In this document: one piece after another, positions 23,666 through 32,459 of the stretch
How positions within the stretch are numbered: the first letter of the stretch is position 1
How the letters are laid out: each line of letters opens with the position of its first letter
The notes under the pieces: generated by a model
What the model saw: only the letters and a program-made list of their open reading frames with translations
Told to the model about the DNA's origin: nothing
Database searches by the model: none
Program-made: the position numbers and the translations under genes
NCBI RefSeq assembly: GCF_043677095.1
Contig: NZ_JBHLJR010000004.1
Coordinates: 248,001-312,000, forward strand
DNA from: Natronococcus roseus
Lineage (GTDB): Archaea > Halobacteriota > Halobacteria > Halobacteriales > Natrialbaceae
Length of the DNA stretch: 64,000 bases
Direction: 5' to 3'

Positions 23666-25414
23666 TTAGCTCGAGCCGTCGTGGCTCGCCCGCGATACCG
23701 CTCCCTCGGCCGTGGAGTGTCGCGGCTCGGCGCCGACCTGGAGGTCGTCGTCCTCGAGAACGATCGCGTTCCCGGTGCCAAACATGCCGGCACCCTCCTC
23801 GAGGTCGTGGCCTCTGTCCTCGAGGTCCTCGCGGACGCTCTCGGGGAACTCGGTCTCGATCTGGAGGGTGTCGTCGGCCTCGTAGGGGTAATCCGTCGAG
23901 GGGAAGGCGGTGCTGACGAACCGCGGGCGGTCGACCGCCGTCTGGGCGCCCAGCCCGAACTCGGCGACGTTGAGAAACTGCTGGGTCTGACCCTGCGGCT
24001 GGGTGTCGACGCCGGTGACGCCGCCCAGCACGTACGGGTCGCCGTCCCGGAGCGCCATGTAGGGGTTCGAGGTGTGTCGAACGGCGTAGCCGGGCGTCAA
24101 TCGGTTCGGGTCGTCGTCCTCGAGCGCGAGCATCCGCATGCGGTTGTTGACGTGGATGCCGGTGTCGCCGATCACGAGGAACTGCGCGCCCAGGCTGGTC
24201 GTCACCGCGGCCGCGTTGCCCTCGTCGTCGACGACGTGAAACGTGGTGGTGTGGTCGGCGTCGGTCTCCTCGAGTCCGGTGTCGATCGGCCACTCCATGG
24301 CCTCGTCGGGGTCGATTCGGTCGCGCTGGTCAGCAGCGTACTCCTCCTCGAGCAGGTCCTCGATGGGGACCTCGACCCGATCGGGGTCGCCGACGTGGTG
24401 GTACCGATCCGCGAACGCGAGCTTGATCGCCTCGGCCTGGAGGTGGACCGCGTCGGCGTCGCCCGGCTCGAGGTCGTCGAAGTCGAACTCCTTCAGAACG
24501 TTCAGCGCCAGCAGCTGGGTGATCCCCTGGCTGTTGGGCGGGTTCTGGTAAACCTCGAGGTCCTCGTCGTACGCGACTGAGAGCGGCTCGACGATCTCGG
24601 CTTCGAACTCGCGGAACTCCTCGAGCGTCAGGTAGCCGCCGTGCTCGTCGGAGTGGTCGACGATGGCCTCGGCGATCGGCCCGCGGTAGAAGTAGTCCCG
24701 TGCGGCCCGGATCCCGTCCGATCGGTCGTCCCCGTCGGCGTAGGCGTCGGCGAGCGAGTCGAACGTGTCCGCCATCGCGTCCTGGGTGACGGTGTCGCCC
24801 TCCTCGAGGAGGTTGCCGTCGTCGCGATAGATGTCGGCCGCGGCGGGTCGGTCCGCGATCAGATCGGCCTCGTCGGCGAGCCAGCCCGCCATCTCCGGGC
24901 TGACGGGATACCCCTCCCGGGCGAGGGTGATCGCGGGCTCGAGGACGTCCCCGAGATCCAGGTTGCCGTACTCGGCGAGCCACAGCATCCAGCCGTCCCA
25001 GGCGCCGGGAACGACGGCCTGGTGGATCCCCGCCTCGTCCGCGCGCTCCTCGTAGTCCTCGGGCGTCGCCTCGAGGCCGGCGGGACCGACGCCGTCGAGG
25101 CTGGTCACCTCGTCGGCCTCGGCGTCGTAGTACAGCGCCCAGGTCCCCCCGCCCAGCGCCGAGGAGAACCAGGGTTCGACCACGCTCAGGGCGCAGGCGA
25201 CGGAAACGGCTGCGTCGGCGGCCGTCCCGCCGTCCTCGAGAGTCTCGAGGCCGGCCTCGGTCGCCAGGTGGTGTTGTGAGACGACGGCCCGCTGGTCTCC
25301 CTCCGCCCGTTCTTCGGGTCCGTCGCTCGAGAATCCGGCACAGCCGGCGAGACTCACGGCGCCGGCTCCGGCGCTCGTTACCAGCAATTCCCGACGGCGA
25401 ACGTTCGTGCCCAT
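23666..25414 (-). CDS. ggt: gamma-glutamyltransferase, Tat-exported lipoprotein
   Basis: A 582-aa Ntn-hydrolase that cleaves gamma-glutamyl bonds such as those of gamma-glutamylcysteine. The N-terminus MGTNVRRRELLVTSAGAG is a twin-arginine signal followed by a lipobox (SLAGC), so the enzyme should be exported and lipid-anchored. The catalytic Thr of the small subunit should be in ADHTTTFHVVD near residue 390, at the start of the beta chain after autoproteolysis. GGVTGVDTQPQGQTQQF near 475 is the family C-terminal motif. It is monocistronic and convergent with the M48 gene, 26 bp apart. Confidence 0.9.
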   Translation of the reverse strand: MGTNVRRRELLVTSAGAGAVSLAGCAGFSSDGPEERAEGDQRAVVSQHHLATEAGLETLEDGGTAADAAVSVACALSVVEPWFSSALGGGTWALYYDAEADEVTSLDGVGPAGLEATPEDYEERADEAGIHQAVVPGAWDGWMLWLAEYGNLDLGDVLEPAITLAREGYPVSPEMAGWLADEADLIADRPAAADIYRDDGNLLEEGDTVTQDAMADTFDSLADAYADGDDRSDGIRAARDYFYRGPIAEAIVDHSDEHGGYLTLEEFREFEAEIVEPLSVAYDEDLEVYQNPPNSQGITQLLALNVLKEFDFDDLEPGDADAVHLQAEAIKLAFADRYHHVGDPDRVEVPIEDLLEEEYAADQRDRIDPDEAMEWPIDTGLEETDADHTTTFHVVDDEGNAAAVTTSLGAQFLVIGDTGIHVNNRMRMLALEDDDPNRLTPGYAVRHTSNPYMALRDGDPYVLGGVTGVDTQPQGQTQQFLNVAEFGLGAQTAVDRPRFVSTAFPSTDYPYEADDTLQIETEFPESVREDLEDRGHDLEEGAGMFGTGNAIVLEDDDLQVGAEPRHSTAEGAVSRASHDGSS

Positions 25415-25574
25415 ACCGGAGGCCGGCGACGCGGGAACAAAAGCGAACGGGACGGTTCGAACCGTAGCGAAACGTTACGGTCCGCACGAGAACGAGACTG
25501 GAGCGTCCTCGAGCGAACCGGTAGCGGTCGATTGGCCGTCTCAGACGGTCGGAGACGGCGTCGGTGTCGACCGA

Positions 25575-25640
25575 TCAGTAGTCGTCGTCGTAATCGTCGT
25601 CTTCGTCGTAATCGTCGTGGTCGTCCTCGTCGTCCATCGC
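25575..25640. repeat. low-complexity TCGTCG-type tract encoding the acidic C-tail
   Basis: An imperfect trinucleotide-rich run (GTCGTCGTC, GTAATCGTC and similar) encodes the Asp/Tyr/His-rich end of the DUF4397-cupredoxin protein. It is likely to vary in length between strains through slippage. Confidence 0.55.
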
Positions 25641-26768
25641 CTCGTCGCCCTCGACGACGTGAATCTCGCCGACCATATCCTGGGCCTCGTGGGGTTCACA
25701 GACGTACTCGTAGGTCCCCTCCTGCTCGAAGGTGTGCTCGTACGTCGCGCCCGCGTCGAGGTTCTCGGATTCGCCCTCCCAATCGGCGCCGTCGGGAACC
25801 GACGTCGGGACCACGTTGTGGCCGTCGGAGTCCCAGACGAACTCGACGGTCGTTCCGGCCTCGACCTCGAGTTCCTCCGGATCGAAGACGAGGTCGCCAT
25901 CGGGACCGACGGTAACGGTTTCGCCGTCGGCTATCTCGTCTTCCTCCTCCTCGTCGGTTTCGTCCTCGTCGTCGGGTGCGGCGTCGAGGACGACCTCGAG
26001 GTCGAAGGGCTCGTCGGCGGGTGCGGCGTCGGGGTCGAGGTAGCCGACCGCGAACGCGGAGTAGACGTTCCCGGCTTCGGGGCTGACTTCGAAGGTCGCG
26101 ACGACGTCGCCGTCGTTGCACTCCGTCGCGGGTCGCACTTCGAGGCAGTAGTCACCCGGCGGTACTTCGAGCGCCCCTGCCTCGCCGAAGGCGACGTCCT
26201 CGAACAGCACCATCTCGCCGTCGTCGACGGTGACGTCGACGGCCGGCGCGTCGGGCGACGCGTGGACGAGGCGAACCCGGGCGTCCTCGCCCGGATCGCT
26301 CACGTCGTCCTCGAGAACGGCCGGTTCGAACGGCTGGTCCTCCTCGCTCAGTTCGCCTAGCGCGGCGATCGTGAACGCGCCCTCGGCGAGCTCGAGTTCC
26401 TCGTCGAAAACCACCGTATCGGGATCCTCCGCCGCCGAGATCGAGACGCTCGTGGCTCCGACTGGCAGCTCGAGATACTCGCTGACCGCGCGGAACGGCA
26501 CGTCCTCGAGGACGGTGTCACCCTCGACGCTCACGTCGACGTTCGGCGCGTCCGGCGAGAGATGGGCTGCTCGTACCTGCGCGACCTCCCCTTCGTCGTC
26601 GTGGTCGTCGTACTCATCGTCGTGATCGTCGTAGTCGTCGTACTCGTCGTACTCGTCGTCGTCCCCCCCGTGCTCGTCGCTCGTCCCGCTGAAACTGGTC
26701 GCAACCAGCCCGGCTCCGGTGGCTCCGATCAGCGTTAGCGTGCGTCTGCGGGTATGTCCTTGCGACAT
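25575..26768 (-). CDS. Tat-exported DUF4397-DUF4397-blue copper fusion protein
   Basis: A 397-aa secreted protein. Residues 1-30 form a Tat signal (MSQGHTRRRTLTLIGATGAG). An Asp/Tyr/His-rich low-complexity stretch follows. Then come two DUF4397 repeats (VRAAHLSPDAPNVDV near 65 and VRLVHASPDAPAVDV near 165), an acidic linker, and a C-terminal halocyanin/plastocyanin domain with copper ligands in DGHNVVP and CEPHEAQDM (His, Cys, His, Met). A second Asp/Tyr-rich tail ends the protein. It probably carries electrons or binds metal at the cell surface. ATG 26768 was chosen because it starts the Tat signal. A TATTAT element lies about 26 bp upstream. Confidence 0.85.
   Translation of the reverse strand: MSQGHTRRRTLTLIGATGAGLVATSFSGTSDEHGGDDDEYDEYDDYDDHDDEYDDHDDEGEVAQVRAAHLSPDAPNVDVSVEGDTVLEDVPFRAVSEYLELPVGATSVSISAAEDPDTVVFDEELELAEGAFTIAALGELSEEDQPFEPAVLEDDVSDPGEDARVRLVHASPDAPAVDVTVDDGEMVLFEDVAFGEAGALEVPPGDYCLEVRPATECNDGDVVATFEVSPEAGNVYSAFAVGYLDPDAAPADEPFDLEVVLDAAPDDEDETDEEEEDEIADGETVTVGPDGDLVFDPEELEVEAGTTVEFVWDSDGHNVVPTSVPDGADWEGESENLDAGATYEHTFEQEGTYEYVCEPHEAQDMVGEIHVVEGDEAMDDEDDHDDYDEDDDYDDDY
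26585..26672. repeat. low-complexity TCGTCG-type tract encoding the acidic N-terminal stretch
   Basis: A run of imperfect TCGTCGTAC/TCGTCGTGG units encodes the Asp/Tyr/His-rich segment just after the Tat signal of the same gene. Two such tracts at both ends of one gene are unusual. Confidence 0.55.
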
Positions 26769-26783
26769 AGACACATGTTGGGC

Positions 26784-26811
26784 GTTAGCAATATTATCGA
26801 TCACCCCTAAC
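26784..26811 (-). promoter_or_regulatory. promoter of the DUF4397-cupredoxin gene with flanking inverted repeat
   Basis: The AT-rich core CAATATTATCG is centred about 26 bp before the ATG at 26768. It is bracketed by GTTAG (26784-26788) and CTAAC (26807-26811), a 5-bp inverted repeat around the TATA element. Confidence 0.4.
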
Positions 26812-26986
26812 GAAGTAGGAAGACGAGAAGCCGCGAGACTGGTTTAGCGTGTGGTCTGGCGGGCAACGAGTTTCCCGTACGTCCCGAGCACGCGACGATT
26901 ACCTGAGAGGAGAGACGGTAAGTAGGTCGCCTCGGAGCGACGGCACCGCGTCACAGCTGCGTCGCTCGCCGAGCCAGAGTGCCACT

Positions 26987-28390
26987 CTAGTACTTGGGAT
27001 CGGCACCAGTCGTCTCGTACACCGCCTCCATCAGGTCATCGCGGCGATCCTGCCAGCTGTCGAGCGCGCCGGGATGCGAGGGGTAGTGACCGTAGTGTGC
27101 GAGCAGGTCGTCCGCACACTGCTTCGTCCGGTAGAGCGTCCAGATCGTCCCCCAGTGGTCGCGGCTCTTGAGCATCGCCTCGAGCTTGAGCTTCGTGCCG
27201 ATGTCCGTGCTACCCGAGTACAGCGCCTCGGCGAGCTTGTCGCCGGGCATCGCCGCGAGCAGCCCCATCAGGTCGTCGACGTCGACCGCCGTCGAGAGGA
27301 CGTTGTAGACGTCCAGCGCGGCGTAGCGGGCGCCGAAGTGGTCCATCACCTGCTGGTTGTACTCCCAGAGGGCTCGTTCGCCGACGTCGCCGGCCTCGAT
27401 CCCCTCGACGGCGGCCTCCGCGGCGTACTTGCCGGCGTAGGCCGCGCCGGCGATCCCCCCGCCCGTCGTGGGGTTGACGTGGCCGGCCGCGTCGCCGACG
27501 GCCATGTAGCCCGGGTGGACCGCCGAGTCGTAGGGTCGACGCGTCGGGAGCGCGGCGCCGAGCTTGTCCTCGACCTGCGCCCCCTCGAACTCCGGTCGGC
27601 TCCGGAGGTCGCGTTTCAGGCTCTCGACGAGTTTCATCGGCTCCTCGGTCATCTGGAAGCCCAGGCCGACGTTGATTTCGGTTTCCGTGCGCGGGAAGTA
27701 CCAGAGGTAGCCCGCCGCGCGGTCGGTCGGCTTGAAGACGAGGGCGTCGGACCACTCCACGGGGTCGTCGACGGTGACGACCTCGCGGTAACCCGAACAG
27801 AAGTGGGTGTAGTTCACGTTCGTGTCGAACGTCGACCCCGAGAAGTCGACGTGGTCCTGTAACACCGACAGCGAGCCCGCGGCGTCGATGACGACCTCGG
27901 CCTCGTACTCGAGCGGTTCGCCCCTCCGCCTCGCCCGAACGCCCGTGACGCGGCCGTTCTCGGCCTGCGTGACGTCCTGGACGACGGTGTCGTAGTGGAT
28001 CTCCGCGCCCGCGTTCGCGGCGCCCTCGATGACGAGTCTGCCGTACTCCCAGCGGTCGACGACGGCCAGCTCTCCCGGGATCGGGATCTCGAGGACGGTG
28101 TCCTCCTGGGGGATCTCGAATCGGCCGTGGTCGACGTCGGTGTTCGTGAACGCGGGCTCGATCTGGGACCGGGGAATCGCGTCGGGGAAGTCCGCCGCGC
28201 CTTTCAGGGCGTCCCCGCAGGCGATGTGGCCCGCCTCTTCCTCGGACTTGCGCTCGAGGAGGACGACGTCGTACCCCTCGCGTGCGACGGTGGCTGCGGC
28301 GTAGCTGCCGGCGGTGCCGGCGCCGACGACGACGACGTCCGCCGATCGGGTTCCGGACGTCTCGGCGGCCGACCGTTCCTGCGTACTCAT
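26987..28390 (-). CDS. geranylgeranyl reductase family flavoprotein
   Basis: A 467-aa FAD-dependent reductase. The dinucleotide-binding motif VVVVGAGTAGSYAAATVAREG is at residues 19-39, the GHIACGDALKG motif near 53, and the second FAD motif GYMAVGDAAGHVNPTTGGGIAGA near 295. Family members saturate geranylgeranyl chains of archaeal lipids, menaquinone or carotenoid precursors using reduced ferredoxin. The C-terminus (about 400-467) is a helical extension with HPGALDSW. A 2Fe-2S ferredoxin gene is divergent, 124 bp away, and could be its electron donor. The exact substrate is uncertain. Confidence 0.85.
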   Translation of the reverse strand: MSTQERSAAETSGTRSADVVVVGAGTAGSYAAATVAREGYDVVLLERKSEEEAGHIACGDALKGAADFPDAIPRSQIEPAFTNTDVDHGRFEIPQEDTVLEIPIPGELAVVDRWEYGRLVIEGAANAGAEIHYDTVVQDVTQAENGRVTGVRARRRGEPLEYEAEVVIDAAGSLSVLQDHVDFSGSTFDTNVNYTHFCSGYREVVTVDDPVEWSDALVFKPTDRAAGYLWYFPRTETEINVGLGFQMTEEPMKLVESLKRDLRSRPEFEGAQVEDKLGAALPTRRPYDSAVHPGYMAVGDAAGHVNPTTGGGIAGAAYAGKYAAEAAVEGIEAGDVGERALWEYNQQVMDHFGARYAALDVYNVLSTAVDVDDLMGLLAAMPGDKLAEALYSGSTDIGTKLKLEAMLKSRDHWGTIWTLYRTKQCADDLLAHYGHYPSHPGALDSWQDRRDDLMEAVYETTGADPKY

Positions 28391-28421
28391 ATGGAACAGT
28401 GTGGATCCCGGGGTAAGAAAA

Positions 28422-28431
28422 CGTTTTATGT
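28422..28431 (-). promoter_or_regulatory. candidate TATA element for the geranylgeranyl reductase gene
   Basis: Read on the minus strand it is ACATAAAACG, about 35 bp before the ATG at 28390. It is the best promoter candidate in the divergent spacer shared with the ferredoxin gene. Confidence 0.4.
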
Positions 28432-28514
28432 GCGGTACGGCGGGCCGATAACGGCGGATTCGTCACAGCGGGAGCTAATAAAGAGTTTTGTCGGGGTCGT
28501 TCGTATCGCTCCGT

Positions 28515-28841
28515 ATGACCGAGTACACCGTCGAGTTCGTCGGCACGGGGGAGACGATCACCTGCACGGACAAGCAGACGATCCTCAGCCGCTGTCTCGA
28601 GGAGGGGATCGCCCAGGAGTTCTCCTGTCGGGTCGGGATGTGTCTGGCCTGTACCGCCGAGATCCTCGAGGGGGAGGTCACCCAGCCCGCGGCTCGCGGG
28701 TTCACCGAGGAGGAAGCCGAGAACTACGCGCTGACCTGCATGGCCCGGCCGCAGTCGGATCTAAAACTCGAGCGCGGGAAGTACCCCCCGAGCATCGAGG
28801 ACGACCTCGCGGGCGACGAACCGGCGACAGCCGACGACTGA
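28515..28841 (+). CDS. 2Fe-2S ferredoxin
   Basis: A 108-aa plant-type ferredoxin. The cluster motif is FSCRVGMCLACTAEI (C-x4-C-x2-C, near residues 39-46), with the fourth cysteine in ALTCMARP near 78. The beta-grasp start EYTVEFVGTGETI fits. It is shorter than the main halophilic ferredoxin and lacks its acidic insertion, so it is a paralogue. ATG 28515 was chosen over an upstream start, and a TAATAAAG element lies about 35 bp upstream. It is divergent from the geranylgeranyl reductase family gene, so a shared redox role is plausible. Confidence 0.9.
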   Translation: MTEYTVEFVGTGETITCTDKQTILSRCLEEGIAQEFSCRVGMCLACTAEILEGEVTQPAARGFTEEEAENYALTCMARPQSDLKLERGKYPPSIEDDLAGDEPATADD

Positions 28842-29220
28842 GGCATTTGCTGTAACAGTAGTTGGGAGTACGATCTCGTTATTCGGAGGTCCCCGGAAAA
28901 CTCGCGCTGCATACAGGCGAAGGCGATACCGCTGCAGTCGCACCACAAGCGCAGCACCCGCGAGCGACCAGCGGGAGCGAGCGGCTTTTTAGCGTAGATT
29001 TTTGCAAGCGGTTCGAGCGACCGCAGGGAGCGAGGACCCGCAGCAAAAAGGTACGTGTGCAGACGTAGTTAGCGAATGGCCAGTTTCAGTTTCGGGCTCG
29101 AGGTTGAATACCGAAACCGCGCTACTATCTACTGGAGTGGCCGAAGCTGACGGACGGCGGTCCGTGCGGTGGTCCCGTCGATCGCCGAGTTCTGCGGAGA
29201 AGGTTCGAGGAGTCCGTCGA
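28842..29220. other. spacer between ferredoxin and ftsZ, repeat-containing
   Basis: A 379-bp region without a gene. It holds the GAGCGA repeat copy at 28957-29051 and a weak hairpin (GTTTCGG at 29089-29095, CCGAAAC at 29111-29117) that might end the ftsZ transcript coming from the other side. Confidence 0.5.
28957..29051. repeat. GAGCGA-rich interspersed intergenic sequence, copy 2
   Basis: It contains CGCGAGCGACC and GGGAGCGAGCGG, then CTTTTTAGCG, ATTTTTGCAAGCG, GGGAGCGAGG and ends CCGCAGCAAAAAGG. The TTTTGC.AGCG and CGCAGCAAAA words recur in copy 3 inside pabA (36737-36847). Confidence 0.55.
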
Positions 29221-30402
29221 TCAGTTGACGAAGTCGATGTCGTCCTCGCCGCGAGCGCCGCCCCGGCCTCGAGCCTGGGAGCCGCGCTCGGGCTGGGTCG
29301 GCTCCTCGTCGCCGTTGCCGTAGATCTGTGGCGACTCGACGCCCGTGACGACGATCATCGTCCGCATGCTACCCTCGAGGCTCTCGTCGATCGAGGTCCC
29401 CCAGATGATGCGGGCGTCGGGGTCGATCCGGTCGTAGATCTCCTCGACGACGCCCTCCGCTTCCTCGATGGACATGTCGTTGCCGCCGGTGACGTTGACC
29501 AGCGCGGAGGTCGCCCCGGAGATGTCGACGTCCAAAAGCGGCGAGCGCAGCGCGGTCTTGACCGAGTCCTCGGCCTTCGCCTCGGAGTCGGACTCGCCGA
29601 GGCCGATCATCGCGACCCCGCCGCGTTCCATGACGGTCCGAACGTCGGCGAAGTCGAGGTTGACGAGGCCGGGCTTCGTGATCAGCTCGGTGATCCCCTT
29701 CACCGAGCGCATCAGCACCTCGTCGCTGACCTTGAACGCCTGGCGGACGGGCAGTTTGCCCACGGAGTCGAGCAGGCGGTCGTTGGGGACGACGATCACC
29801 GTATCGGAAACGTCCCGGAGACGCTCGAGGCCGGCCTCGGCGTTGGTTCGGCGGACCTCGCCCTCCGCGGTAAACGGCGTGGTGACGATCGAGATCGTGA
29901 GCGCTCCGGACTCACGAGCGGCCTTCGCGACGACGGGCGCCGAGCCGGTGCCGGTGCCGCCGCCGAGGCCGGCGGTGACGAACACCATGTCGGAGCCGTC
30001 GATCGCGCCGGTGATGTCCTCCTGGCTCTCGAGGGCGGCCTCCTCGCCGACCTGCGGGAGCGAGCCGGCGCCCCGGCCGCCGGTCTTGTCCTCACCCATC
30101 AGGATCTTGGTGTCGGCCTCGATCTCGACTAAGTGCTGGACGTCGGTGTTCGCGGCGACGAGCTTCGCCCCGTGGATCCCCTCTTCGTGCATGCGGTTGA
30201 CGGTGTTGCCGCCGGCGCCGCCGCAGCCGACGACCGTGATGTCGGTCTGGAGATCCTGCAGAACGTCCTCGAGTTCGTCGTCGGTCATCGTGCCGCTGTT
30301 GTCGACGCCGTTCGCGCCCGACCGGTCCGACCCCGACGCGTCGGGGACGTTCCCCTCCGCGTTCTCGGCCTCGTCGATCGCGTCTTCGATAAGAGAGTCC
30401 AT
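29221..30402 (-). CDS. ftsZ1: cell division GTPase FtsZ, FtsZ1 type
   Basis: A 393-aa tubulin-like GTPase that forms the archaeal division ring. An acidic 50-residue N-terminal extension precedes ITVVGCGGAGGNTVNRM. The GTPase signature GGGTGTGSAP is near residue 146, followed by IVTTPFTAEGEVR and the T7-loop segment NLDFADVRTVM near 245. The C-terminal tail is Gly/Arg-rich and ends DDIDFVN, a likely partner-binding peptide. The MTDDELEDVL..LQTDITVVG lead and the genes around it match the haloarchaeal FtsZ1 paralogue. A TAATTATG element about 29 bp upstream suggests a leaderless start. Confidence 0.93.
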   Translation of the reverse strand: MDSLIEDAIDEAENAEGNVPDASGSDRSGANGVDNSGTMTDDELEDVLQDLQTDITVVGCGGAGGNTVNRMHEEGIHGAKLVAANTDVQHLVEIEADTKILMGEDKTGGRGAGSLPQVGEEAALESQEDITGAIDGSDMVFVTAGLGGGTGTGSAPVVAKAARESGALTISIVTTPFTAEGEVRRTNAEAGLERLRDVSDTVIVVPNDRLLDSVGKLPVRQAFKVSDEVLMRSVKGITELITKPGLVNLDFADVRTVMERGGVAMIGLGESDSEAKAEDSVKTALRSPLLDVDISGATSALVNVTGGNDMSIEEAEGVVEEIYDRIDPDARIIWGTSIDESLEGSMRTMIVVTGVESPQIYGNGDEEPTQPERGSQARGRGGARGEDDIDFVN

Positions 30403-30427
30403 TCCTGGGAGCCAGTAGTAGATGGAG

Positions 30428-30435
30428 CATAATTA
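30428..30435 (-). promoter_or_regulatory. TATA box for ftsZ1
   Basis: The minus strand reads TAATTATG, centred about 29 bp from the ftsZ ATG at 30402. The spacer is otherwise GC-rich. Confidence 0.55.
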
Positions 30436-30559
30436 CCTTTCCCCTACACGTCAGGCGCCCGGAGGCGGGATAAGGCGGGGTTACGTGTCGGGAGTCGAGA
30501 ACCGATCCACCGCAAGCCACGGCGGACCAACCGGGCACTTCCCTCCGGGACCGAACCGG

Positions 30560-31879
30560 TCAGTACTCGAACCGGTGGGTGCGCTCGCGGTGGACGACCT
30601 CGGGGTCGATCCGTTCGCCGTCGACGGTCACCGCCTCCCCATCCGAGAGTGCGCCGAACGCCGGTCCCTCGGGGACGCCGAGGGTTCGGGCGAGTTCGGG
30701 GTCGAACGCCAACTCCTCGGCGACGACGGCGCCGTCCTCGACCGCGACGCGCTCGAACTTCGCCTCGAGAACGTCGGCGACGGCCTCGATAAGCTCCCGT
30801 TTCGCGTCGGGATCGGGGAGGGCGACGCGGCTTCCGACGCGGCTGCCGGCGTTCTCGGTCTCGAAGGCGACGGCGTGGCGTTCGAACGACTCCCGGACCC
30901 GATCGGGGTCGACGCCCTGGGCGGTCTCGAGCAGCTCCGCGGGCAGCTCGCGGACGACGAACGACTCCTCGCGGCGGTCGCCGAAGCGAACCCCCTCCTC
31001 GACCCGGCCGAGCTCGGACTCGACGGCGTCGACGAGCTCGAGCGGGCGGTCGCCGACCGCGCGCAGCCAGGTCTCGCCGACGATCCGGTGATCGAGGTCG
31101 GCGAGGAGCTCCTCGAGAACGGGCCACTCGCCGTCGAGAACTGCGAGGTCGGCATCGCTCGCCTCGAAGGATCGCTCGATGACCTCGCGGTGGTTCTCGG
31201 GGTGGCCCATCGCCTCGAGCGCCCAGTCGGCGGCGATGTGCCCGACCGTCCACTCGGTGTCCTCGACGACCCGTTGGAAGCGGGGCGCGTAGTGGTTCCC
31301 CCCGAAGCCGACGACCTGCCTGTCGCGGTGGGCGTCGACCCCGCGGAGCTCGAGGATCGCCCGCGCGACGGCCGCGGCGCCGTCGGGGTCGTCCCACTGC
31401 TCGTCGTCGCTGCCCAGCTCCGCGAACAGCGAGGGGCAGCCGACGTCGCTCGGACCGTGGTGGGTACACTCCATCCCGACGTCGTACCCCTCGGGCGCGT
31501 AGGTCTCGAAGGCGGCGAGCAGCTCGGCGAGGGCGTTCGGACAGGCCTCGGCGAGAGCGTCGTCCTCGCCGCCGAACTCCGCGGAGCCGAAGCTCCCCGT
31601 GAAGTGACCCGTCAGCAAGGCGCCGGTGTCGCCCGAGTGTCGGGAGGCAAAGACCAGCAGCTCGGGGTCGCAGTCGAAGGCCTCGGCCGGCCGCTCCAGG
31701 TCGAGGTGGAGGTCGTCGAACGAGCGCAGTTCAGCGCCCTCGAGGCGGTGGTAGGTGCCGCCGCCGTCGGCCGCGGGACGGTCGGGGTCCTCGCGTTCGG
31801 TCCAGTCGGCGAGCGAGCGAAGCTGCTCACAGATATGGACGGAGGCACGATCGGCGCGGCTCTCGACGATTGCGATCAC
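30560..31879 (-). CDS. dtdA: D-aminoacyl-tRNA deacylase, DtdA type
   Basis: A 439-aa enzyme that removes D-amino acids mischarged on tRNA (DTD2/GEK1 family). Conserved features include VFASRHSGDTGALLTGHFTG near residue 75, MECTHHGPSDVGCPSLFAELGS near 135, and VVGFGGNHYAPRF near 190. The archaeal core is about 270 aa. Residues from about 280 onward are a haloarchaeal extension (ERHAVAFETENAGSRVG). It lies upstream of ftsZ1 on the same strand with its own spacer, and 61 bp downstream of the Nudix gene. Confidence 0.9.
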   Translation of the reverse strand: MIAIVESRADRASVHICEQLRSLADWTEREDPDRPAADGGGTYHRLEGAELRSFDDLHLDLERPAEAFDCDPELLVFASRHSGDTGALLTGHFTGSFGSAEFGGEDDALAEACPNALAELLAAFETYAPEGYDVGMECTHHGPSDVGCPSLFAELGSDDEQWDDPDGAAAVARAILELRGVDAHRDRQVVGFGGNHYAPRFQRVVEDTEWTVGHIAADWALEAMGHPENHREVIERSFEASDADLAVLDGEWPVLEELLADLDHRIVGETWLRAVGDRPLELVDAVESELGRVEEGVRFGDRREESFVVRELPAELLETAQGVDPDRVRESFERHAVAFETENAGSRVGSRVALPDPDAKRELIEAVADVLEAKFERVAVEDGAVVAEELAFDPELARTLGVPEGPAFGALSDGEAVTVDGERIDPEVVHRERTHRFEY

Positions 31880-31939
31880 GTCGACTCCTCGGGGGCGGCG
31901 CCTCGAATACGCTCCGCTTTCGATCGGCAGGGAAGGAAC

Positions 31940-32407
31940 TCAGTCGGAGGCGACCTGTCGGCTCTGGCCGACCGTCGCGGATGGCAGCAGGCCGACGTAG
32001 TCATCGAGGTCGAGCGCGAACGCTCGATCGGTCGTCGGCTCGATCCACCGGAACTCGAACTCCGAGCCGTGTTCCTCGCCGCCGTCCCGGACCGTGTGGG
32101 TCCAGCGGTCTCGGGGTTCGTGGACGGTCGCGTGGAAGAAGTGGCGGACGTAACACTTCGGCGGGGACTGGCGCCGAACCCAGATGTCCGTCGTGAGGTG
32201 TTCGGTTCCCTGCAGCGTCGCGAGACCGCTCTCCTCGCGTACCTCGCGGAACACCCCCTCTCGAGGCGACTCGTCGCCCTCGAGGGTGCCCTTCGGAATC
32301 TGCAGGCCCTCATGCCCCGGGCCTTCGAAGACGAGCAACTCGCCCGTCTCCCGGGTGATGTACGCACAGGCCTTCCCGACGTACGTGGTTTCTTTCGATT
32401 CGCTCAT
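31940..32407 (-). CDS. Nudix hydrolase
   Basis: A 155-aa Nudix protein. The box GTLEGDESPREGVFREVREESGL (about residues 40-62) matches GX5EX7REUXEEXGU. Upstream LQIPKGT and the KACAYITRETGELLVFEG start are typical. A long insertion after the box (IWVRRQSPPKCYVRHFFHATV) and a C-terminal LDDYVGLLP segment distinguish it from the Ap4A-type protein at 19001. The substrate is unknown. It is probably cotranscribed with dtdA. Confidence 0.85.
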   Translation of the reverse strand: MSESKETTYVGKACAYITRETGELLVFEGPGHEGLQIPKGTLEGDESPREGVFREVREESGLATLQGTEHLTTDIWVRRQSPPKCYVRHFFHATVHEPRDRWTHTVRDGGEEHGSEFEFRWIEPTTDRAFALDLDDYVGLLPSATVGQSRQVASD

Positions 32408-32459
32408 ACGTTTCGTACAAGGGGCATCCCGTAAAGTCCACTCCCAAATCCTTTGGGCA

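Noticed and set aside
22197..24293. 698-aa minus-strand frame across M48 and ggt
   Set aside because: An Arg/Gly/Asp-rich composition with no motif is typical of GC-rich shadow frames; both genes it crosses are well supported.
25575..26672. Possible CRISPR or tandem repeat array from the TCGTCG tracts
   Set aside because: The units are irregular triplets inside one reading frame, with no spacers or conserved repeat length.
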